From: Acidobacteriota bacterium
GTDB taxonomy: Bacteria > Acidobacteriota > Terriglobia > Bryobacterales > Bryobacteraceae
Length of the DNA stretch: 20,202 bases
NCBI GenBank assembly: GCA_003223065.1
Contig: QHXU01000187.1
Span: 1 to 20,202, forward strand
Reading direction: 5' to 3'
The position numbers and the translations under genes were made by a program. Position 1 is the first letter of the stretch. Each line of letters begins with the position of its first letter. Of the stretch, positions 14,850 to 20,202 are shown piece by piece. The notes beneath the pieces are model-generated. The model was not told the origin of the DNA. It made no database searches and was given only the letters and a program-made list of their open reading frames with translations.

Positions 14850-14912
14850 AGCATGCCAGGATCGTAGCGCGTGTATGACGATCGAAACGATGATCGACAT
14901 CTTCGTGCCGCC

Positions 14913-14918
14913 GATAAT
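14913..14918 (+). promoter_or_regulatory. Candidate -10 element of the PD40 lipoprotein gene
   Basis: GATAAT (5 of 6 consensus) ends 7 nt before ATG 14926. No Shine-Dalgarno precedes that ATG, and no clear -35 is found 16-18 bp upstream. It shares the 92-bp divergent region with the SnoaL-like gene promoter. Confidence 0.35.
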
Positions 14919-14925
14919 AACGATT

Positions 14926-16653
14926 ATGGGTCGATTGGGCATCATGCTACTTCTGTGCTTGCTGGCGTCGTGTTCTGGTCCGCGTCTCGCGAGCGATGAA
15001 CGGCAAATCACGAAGGATTTCGCCGTCGCGCGATCGCCCGTGCTGTCGCGTGATGGCGCGGTGGTGGCATTTGCCGCGAGTTTCGACGGCCACAGCAATC
15101 CTCAGATCTGGGTTCGTCGCGTGGATGGATCGGCTCCTCCGCTACAGCTCACCAACGATGCCTCGCAGAACTATGATCCGGAATTTTCACCTGACGGCAA
15201 GATGGTCTACTTTACTTCGACTCGAGCACCCGAAGGAATCTATCGCGTGCCGGTTTCGGGCGGCGCGGCCAAGCTGGTGATCGAGAACGCATACGCGGCG
15301 AAAATCTCGCCAGACGGAAAGACTCTGCTTTACGGAACCGGCGGTAAGCTATACCGGCGCGCCATTGAGGGCGGTCCCGCCGCGGAAGCGTTGCCAACCA
15401 TCGAGAATTCGTACGCGCCCGTCTGGTCGCCCGACGGCGCGCGGATTCTGGCTGCGGCGAAAAATCGCGACGAGCGTGAGCCGGAATGGTGGATTGCTCA
15501 GGCCGCGGATGGGGCTCCGCGCAAAACCTCGCTTGCCTCCGGCCTCCGGAACCAGGGATTCAACCTAGTGTTGGCCAACGCCTGGCTCCCAGGAGACTGG
15601 ATCGTCTTCAGCGGCCGGCAAGGCGAGACGCAAACGCTGTGGAAGGTTCAGATGGGTCCCGATGGCCAGATAGCCGGCAACGCCATTCGCGCGACTGGCG
15701 ATGCTGAAGGCGATTATGGAGCTTCGTTCGCCGCCGGAAAGCTGGTATTCGCCCGAACGCGAGTCGACATGAATTTTTGGGCGCTTCCGCTCGATCCTTC
15801 GGGAGAGTACCTGACCGGACCACCGGAGCCGCTGACTTCGTCATCCGCCCGCAAGGGCGAGGAGTCCGCCGCCGGCCCGAAGCTGCTGTACAGCGCCGAA
15901 AACGGCGACCGCTTCTCGCTGGTTCTCAAAGATGGCGGAAAAGAGAAAATCCTGCGCGATGGGTTCTTTTCCGTGCTGGCGCCGGACGGCTCGCGCTACG
16001 CTTATGGCGAAGGAACCAAGGACCGGCTGAAGGTCTCGATAAAATCGCTGCGCTGGTGGGCGTTCTGGTCGTCGGCGTTGTGCGAGAACTGCGGGATGCC
16101 TCGCGGGTTTTCACCGGATGGAAAGAAACTGCTGTTGTGGTCCGATTCGCCGCCGGTCCATCATCTCGACATGCTCGATCTGGCGACGCGGAAGGTGAAC
16201 CGGATCGTGTGGGCGGGTGAGGATCTCTCCGGCCCGCGGCTCTCGCCGGACGGCCGCTGGGTCAGCTTCGTCTCGAAAGTGGGAGAACACAAGTGGCAGA
16301 CGTTCGTCGCGCCGGTATCGCAGGAGAAGCTGCTTGGCTCAAGGGAATGGGTGCCGGTCACGCCGGTATCGGATTCGTTTCATTTTGCGTTCTGGTCGGC
16401 CCGCGGCGACCTGCTCTACATTCTGACGGCGCACGGAGGTAGCGGGAACTTGCGGTGGCTCGAAGCCCAGAAGCTCGATGCCGATACCAAGCGTCCCATC
16501 GGAGGCGCCGTGCCCGTCCATGAGTTCGACGACATGTTGGTGCCGGGCATGGATCCGGTCTGGAACACGATTTCGGTCGCCGGCAACAGAATCATCCTGG
16601 AGTTGGGCGGCGTGAGCACGAACGTCTGGATCAAGTCAATTCGGAAGGAATAA
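14926..16653 (+). CDS. PD40/TolB-like beta-propeller lipoprotein
   Basis: This 575-aa product starts MGRLGIMLLL and has a clear lipobox LLASC, with lipid-modified Cys16. It is expected to be exported and anchored to a membrane as a lipoprotein. The rest is a beta-propeller of WD40-like PD40 repeats, recognisable by repeated SPDGK-type turns: EFSPDGKMVYF, KISPDGKTLLY, VWSPDGARIL, GFSPDGKKLLL and RLSPDGRWVSF. Such propellers mediate binding; no catalytic domain (for example an S9 hydrolase) is attached, and the protein ends soon after the last blade. The frame is open back to 14725, but residues before 14926 lack propeller or signal character and overlap the divergent SnoaL-like gene. ATG 14944 is an alternative start. 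The partner is unknown. Confidence 0.85.
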   Translation: MGRLGIMLLLCLLASCSGPRLASDERQITKDFAVARSPVLSRDGAVVAFAASFDGHSNPQIWVRRVDGSAPPLQLTNDASQNYDPEFSPDGKMVYFTSTRAPEGIYRVPVSGGAAKLVIENAYAAKISPDGKTLLYGTGGKLYRRAIEGGPAAEALPTIENSYAPVWSPDGARILAAAKNRDEREPEWWIAQAADGAPRKTSLASGLRNQGFNLVLANAWLPGDWIVFSGRQGETQTLWKVQMGPDGQIAGNAIRATGDAEGDYGASFAAGKLVFARTRVDMNFWALPLDPSGEYLTGPPEPLTSSSARKGEESAAGPKLLYSAENGDRFSLVLKDGGKEKILRDGFFSVLAPDGSRYAYGEGTKDRLKVSIKSLRWWAFWSSALCENCGMPRGFSPDGKKLLLWSDSPPVHHLDMLDLATRKVNRIVWAGEDLSGPRLSPDGRWVSFVSKVGEHKWQTFVAPVSQEKLLGSREWVPVTPVSDSFHFAFWSARGDLLYILTAHGGSGNLRWLEAQKLDADTKRPIGGAVPVHEFDDMLVPGMDPVWNTISVAGNRIILELGGVSTNVWIKSIRKE

Positions 16654-16677
16654 CGGCACTGAGTCCGAATTCCAGCC

Positions 16678-18243
16678 TCATTTTGCGACGCAAATGAAGT
16701 TCGCCGCGTCGTCCATGCTGCCCGATCCTTTATACTGCGCCACCTGCGGGTACGGGCAGAGCGAATGTGTCTTCGCGACGCCGCTGGCCGGGTTCATCCC
16801 CTGTTTGAACTTCATGGCTACAATCGGGCCGGGCGCCGCGCCTTCTTCCACCCATCGCTCCACCGCCGTTTCGATATTGCTTTCTTGCGGCGTCTTGCTT
16901 GGTCCCAACTGCCCGAAGAAGGTCGCGCCCGATCCGCCGCCGCAGTGCTGCATGCCTGGCACCATGTAGAGCCGTACGAAGCTCGTTGGCGGCCCCATCT
17001 TCTGCTCCACGCTGCGGTAGTAGTCGATGATGTTGTAAGCCGGAATGGCTGCGTCGCTCCAGCCGTGATACAGAATGAGTTTTCCGCCGCGATCGCGGAA
17101 GCGCTTCAGATCCGGGTCATTCGAATTCAAGACGCGCGCGAACTTTTCGTCCGCGGTCTGCGTATCACGGACGGGATCGAAGGTGCGGAAATCCCAATCC
17201 GGATTGCTATAGACCATGTTCTTGAAGAACTCGGTCGAGAAGGCGAACATCAAGGCCTTGCCCGGCTCGGCGCCGGTGATCCACAGACCCCATCCTCCCT
17301 GTTCCGCCTCGCCACCCATCGGATATCCGGGGAATAACGGCTTATCATTTTTGTCGCGTAGCCCGCCGTAGATTTGCCTCAATGCGGTAAGCTGCGGCGC
17401 GGTGAGGCAGGTGTCGCTATCCTGGCCTTTGCAGAGCAAGACCGAGGGATCGAAACGGCACTGGGCGGGGTTCTCGATGATGCCGTCCTTTGCGCCGTCG
17501 AGCGTGTCGCATGCGGCCAGCGCGGCGGCTTGTATTGCGGGCAGCTTCGCGGCGGGGATGTACGAGGCAGGGTCTTGCATCGTCGCCTGTACATTGGATG
17601 CCGCCATCGACAACAGATGCGTCCAATAGTTGGCCGGCGCGCCGGCGATGATACCGTCGTAATCTGCCGGATACCGTTGGGCTTCCATCAATGCCTGCCG
17701 GCCGCCGTTGGAGCACGAGCTGAAGTATGATCGCTTTGGCTGTTCGCCGTAAAACACCTTCAAAACCGCTTTGCTCTTGACCGCAGTCTCGTGAATCGCT
17801 CGATGCCCGAAGTCCACGATCTTCTCCGGATGGTTGAGCGCCCAGCTTGCGTTCTGGCCGGGGGCCTGATGCCCGGTGTCAGTCGACGCGGCAGCGTAGC
17901 CCTCACGAATTGCGCTGGCAAGCCCTGCGTAAGTGATCGCGCCCGCGAATCCCCCATTGCCGACGCCGAAGAATTTTCCGTTCCAATTGGAGGCCGGCAT
18001 CCACACCTCGAACTGGATGTCGGAATCCTTGGACGGGTGGATCGTGGCCGCGACGCGGCAGAAGCTCGGCAAGTTAGTGAACGGCTGTGGCACGCCCGGC
18101 GCGGCGAATGATCCGCCGGAGACAAGCTCGGCAGTGGTGATGGTCGTGTCGGGAAGAGAGAGTTTGCCGAGGCCATCGCAAGTCGCAGCGGCGGCGGGCA
18201 GGAGTGCGAGCGCGACGCTCGCCAGGAGAATGCGCGGAATCAT
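16678..18243 (-). CDS. Tannase / feruloyl esterase family alpha/beta hydrolase, secreted
   Basis: This 521-aa esterase belongs to the tannase/feruloyl esterase family, which releases gallate or hydroxycinnamate from plant polyphenol esters; some members act on MHET or other aromatic esters. A signal peptide (residues 1-20, ILLASVALALLPAAAA) points to export. The family's CS-D-HC arrangement is complete: Cys177-Ser178 in SSCSNGGRQ, Asp397 in YHGWSDAAIP, and His433-Cys434 in PGMQHCGGG, with the two cysteines expected to form the disulfide that holds Ser and His together. A lid-domain Ca2+-binding loop is visible as CDTLDGAKDGIIENP (245-259). The start ATG 18243 has no Shine-Dalgarno but a -10 box 7 nt upstream. 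The exact substrate is not determinable. It converges on the PD40 gene with a 24-bp gap. Confidence 0.92.
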   Translation of the reverse strand: MIPRILLASVALALLPAAAATCDGLGKLSLPDTTITTAELVSGGSFAAPGVPQPFTNLPSFCRVAATIHPSKDSDIQFEVWMPASNWNGKFFGVGNGGFAGAITYAGLASAIREGYAAASTDTGHQAPGQNASWALNHPEKIVDFGHRAIHETAVKSKAVLKVFYGEQPKRSYFSSCSNGGRQALMEAQRYPADYDGIIAGAPANYWTHLLSMAASNVQATMQDPASYIPAAKLPAIQAAALAACDTLDGAKDGIIENPAQCRFDPSVLLCKGQDSDTCLTAPQLTALRQIYGGLRDKNDKPLFPGYPMGGEAEQGGWGLWITGAEPGKALMFAFSTEFFKNMVYSNPDWDFRTFDPVRDTQTADEKFARVLNSNDPDLKRFRDRGGKLILYHGWSDAAIPAYNIIDYYRSVEQKMGPPTSFVRLYMVPGMQHCGGGSGATFFGQLGPSKTPQESNIETAVERWVEEGAAPGPIVAMKFKQGMNPASGVAKTHSLCPYPQVAQYKGSGSMDDAANFICVAK

Positions 18244-18250
18244 GCGAGCT

Positions 18251-18256
18251 ATTCTA
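18251..18256 (-). promoter_or_regulatory. Candidate -10 element of the tannase-family gene
   Basis: The minus strand reads TAGAAT (5 of 6 consensus), ending 7 nt before ATG 18243. No Shine-Dalgarno lies between them, and no convincing -35 is seen 17 bp further up. The layout predicts a leaderless message. Confidence 0.4.
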
Positions 18257-18375
18257 CCTTTTCACGACGGACCCATCGGGCGGTACCCTGGAGCACTCCC
18301 CGTGGATCCTCTAGTTCAGATCCTCGATTGAATCCGCGATATGAACGCACGCATCACCCAGCCGTCCGGTGAAGC

Positions 18376-18400
18376 CCGTCGCCACGGCGTGGTGGCACGG
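18376..18400. repeat. Stable inverted repeat in the divergent intergenic region
   Basis: CCGT-c-GCCAC-ggcgtg-GTGGC-ACGG forms a 9-bp stem with one bulged base and a 6-nt loop. It lies between the divergent tannase and second ADOP genes (18244-18461, no ORF of note). There is no U-run after it on either strand and it is upstream of both genes. A regulator site, a REP-like element or an mRNA leader structure of the ADOP gene are all possible. Confidence 0.4.
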
Positions 18401-18451
18401 TTCAGTGCACACCTAACGCTCAAAACCCCGGTCTCGTCTTAAAGTAGATGG

Positions 18452-18456
18452 GGAGG
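18452..18456 (+). promoter_or_regulatory. Strong Shine-Dalgarno of the second ADOP permease
   Basis: GGAGG stands 5 nt before ATG 18462 and fixes the start of the permease. It is the strongest ribosome binding site in the window and contrasts with the genes that have a -10 box against the start codon and no such site. Confidence 0.65.
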
Positions 18457-18461
18457 GACAC

Positions 18462-20202
18462 ATGGGCCGCGTACGCTTTGCCTTCCGAAGCCTGGCGAAA
18501 TCACCACTGCTTAGCCTGGTTGTCGTGTTGTCGCTGGGACTCGGCATCGGCGTCAACACCGCCATCTTTTCTCTGATGCACCAGGTCGTGCTCAGCTCGC
18601 TCCCGGTGCCGCATCCGGAACAACTGGTTCTGCTTACCGCGCCGGGCGATCTCAAGAGCGGCCGCAGTTCGGATAACGATTCCGGAGGAATGGAATATAT
18701 CTTCAACTGGCGAACTTTCCGCGAACTCGAAACGCACACGGACGCGGCGGTCGTGGCCGGATTCCGCACCTTTCCCGGCGCCATCGCTCTCCCGCGCCAG
18801 ACGGTGCGAGGGTCGGTGATGCTCGTCTCGGGCCGGTATTTTTCGGTGATGGGCGTCCAGCAGCTGGTCGGGCGGCTGTTGGGGCCGGAGGACGATGTCC
18901 CAGGCGGAGGAAATCCTGTTGCCGTTCTCGCGTACCGGTTCTGGCAGCAAAAACTCGGCGGCGGTCTGGACGTGCTAAACCAAACCATTAAAGTCGACGG
19001 GCAGCCGTTCACCGTCGTGGGGATCGCGCCGGCGGGGTTTACCGGCACCACGGTTGGATCTGAACCGGGCGTTTTCGTGCCGATGTCCTTCAAACCCCGG
19101 CTCACGGAAGGGTGGAATGGTACCGACAAGCTGGCCGATTATTGGGTGTACCTGATCGCCCGGCTGAAACCCGGAGTGACACGCTTGCAGGCCGAGGGTG
19201 CTTTGAACGTGCCCTATCGTGGCGTTATCGAAGAGATGGCGGCAGCCATCGAGATTCCGGTTGAAAGGGTGGCGCGCTTTCGCCAACAGAAGTTGAGCCT
19301 GAAAGATGGCAGACAAGGACACAGCGATTTTCGCGACAATTATCGCTCGGCGCTGCAAATCCTCCTTCTGGCGACTGGTCTCGTGTTGCTGATCGCGATG
19401 GCCAATGCCGCGAATCTGCTGCTCGCGCGGTCTGCGGAACGCCGCAAGGAACTAATGATTCGCGCCGCTCTGGGCGCGGGGCGCGCGGAGCTAATGGGGC
19501 AGTTCCTCACGGAAGCCCTGCTGCTTGCGTCGGCGGGCGGCGCCGCGGGTGTGGCCATGGCGGCGGTCACACTGAAGCTTCTGATCGAGTCATGGGGCGG
19601 CGAATCCAGTGACGCCTTCGCCAGCGCGGGGCTCAACTGGCCCGTTTTGCTATTCAGCCTGGGACTGTCGCTGGCGACAGCCGCTCTGTTCGGACTCTAT
19701 CCGGCGTTCGATGCGGCGCGCGTATCGCTCGCCGGCACCATGAGTGATGAAACAGCCAAGGCATCGTCTTCGCGCGGCGCGGCGCGATTCCGCAAAGCGC
19801 TGGTGTGCGCGCAGGTGGGCATCTCAGCGGTGCTTCTGATCCCCACCGGTTTGTTTATGAAGAGCCTGATGAACCTGCTGCACGTCGATCTCGGCATCCG
19901 AACCGCGAATATTATCGGATTCCACATCACGCCGCAGTCGAATGGATATACGCCCGCCCAGTCGAAGGCCATTTTCGACCGCGCGGAAACCGGGTTGGCT
20001 GCAATTCCCGGTGTTCGCAGCGCAGTGGGTGCCCTGGTGCCGCTGATTGCGGGAGATAACTGGGGCACCAATTTTTGGATGGAAGGTCTGGCGCCTGGAG
20101 CGCGCCGTCCGAATTCGAAATTGAACGAGGTGGGGCCGGGCTTCTTCGCGAAAGCGGGCATCCCCCTGATCGCGGGCCGCGAGATATTGGACACCGATAC
20201 TG
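18462..20202 (+). CDS. ADOP family ABC-type permease (MacB/FtsX-like), 3' partial
   Basis: This reading frame is open from ATG 18462 to the window end (580 codons) and is a second ADOP permease. The start MGRVRFAFRSLAKSPLLSL is followed by the first membrane span with LGIGVNTAIFSL and by PVPHPEQLVLL, both typical of the family. A periplasmic MacB-like domain follows (SGRYFSVMGVQ, about 125-135; VVGIAPAGFTGTT, about 185-197). FtsX spans come after residue 300 (LLLATGLVLLIAMANAANLLLARSAERRKELMIRAALGAGR, read in pieces), then the linking span before the second module (KALVCAQVGISAVLLIPTGLFMKSL) and part of the second periplasmic domain. The last FtsX spans lie beyond the window. No ATP-binding cassette is encoded in the window. 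Its N-terminus differs from the first ADOP, so the two are family members rather than a recent tandem copy. Substrate unknown. Confidence 0.93.
   Translation, partial: MGRVRFAFRSLAKSPLLSLVVVLSLGLGIGVNTAIFSLMHQVVLSSLPVPHPEQLVLLTAPGDLKSGRSSDNDSGGMEYIFNWRTFRELETHTDAAVVAGFRTFPGAIALPRQTVRGSVMLVSGRYFSVMGVQQLVGRLLGPEDDVPGGGNPVAVLAYRFWQQKLGGGLDVLNQTIKVDGQPFTVVGIAPAGFTGTTVGSEPGVFVPMSFKPRLTEGWNGTDKLADYWVYLIARLKPGVTRLQAEGALNVPYRGVIEEMAAAIEIPVERVARFRQQKLSLKDGRQGHSDFRDNYRSALQILLLATGLVLLIAMANAANLLLARSAERRKELMIRAALGAGRAELMGQFLTEALLLASAGGAAGVAMAAVTLKLLIESWGGESSDAFASAGLNWPVLLFSLGLSLATAALFGLYPAFDAARVSLAGTMSDETAKASSSRGAARFRKALVCAQVGISAVLLIPTGLFMKSLMNLLHVDLGIRTANIIGFHITPQSNGYTPAQSKAIFDRAETGLAAIPGVRSAVGALVPLIAGDNWGTNFWMEGLAPGARRPNSKLNEVGPGFFAKAGIPLIAGREILDTDT

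Noticed and set aside
18284..18312. GGTACCC ... GGATCCTCTAG string resembling a cloning-vector polylinker
   Set aside because: Only an 11-bp exact stretch matches a polylinker, the sites between differ, and the flanking DNA continues as normal chromosome, so vector contamination is not supported.
1..20202. Mobile element, CRISPR array, toxin-antitoxin or antiphage system, tRNA or riboswitch
   Set aside because: No transposase, integrase, repeat array, nuclease/effector pair or tRNA-like fold was seen; all long frames are accounted for by housekeeping, transport and hydrolase families.

Overview
The window is about 20 kb of GC-rich bacterial chromosome with dense, short-gapped genes. The best lineage clue is a pair of large MacB/FtsX-like permeases without an ATPase gene beside them. 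They match the ADOP (acidobacterial duplicated orphan permease) pattern, and the mix of penicillin acylase, S9 peptidase, PD40 lipoprotein and tannase-like esterase also fits an acidobacterium such as the Solibacter/Bryobacter group. This lineage is inferred from protein families only; no rRNA or marker phylogeny is possible here.

Left part (1-8753, all + strand): the 3' part of an S9 prolyl-oligopeptidase gene carrying a frameshifting deletion, overlapped by a secreted penicillin acylase-family Ntn hydrolase. Then comes a tightly overlapping folD-coaE-htrA block (one-carbon metabolism, last step of CoA synthesis, membrane-anchored envelope protease), an MFS transporter with its own promoter, a PBP4-type D-Ala-D-Ala carboxypeptidase (S13), and a small FmdB-type zinc-ribbon protein.

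Middle part (8780-14833, all - strand, reading right to left): a SnoaL-like gene broken by an internal deletion, a full-length ADOP permease, a truncated VOC (PhnB-like) remnant fused in frame to a secreted NTF2-like protein, an isocitrate lyase/PEP mutase-family enzyme, and a polytopic membrane protein (possible GT-C glycosyltransferase) split by a +1 frameshift. This stretch looks partly decayed.

Right part: a PD40/TolB-like lipoprotein on +, a tannase/feruloyl esterase-family hydrolase converging on it from -, and a second ADOP permease on + that runs off the window end. It shares a 218-bp divergent intergenic region with the tannase gene.

No stretch over 300 bp lacks a gene. I see no tRNA, rRNA, IS element, CRISPR array, phage gene or recognisable defence system. 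The most interesting signals are a recurring arrangement in which a -10-like hexamer sits only 6-10 nt before the start codon with no Shine-Dalgarno (candidate leaderless transcripts), and an unusual density of small gene-breaking lesions: four broken or remnant genes within 20 kb.
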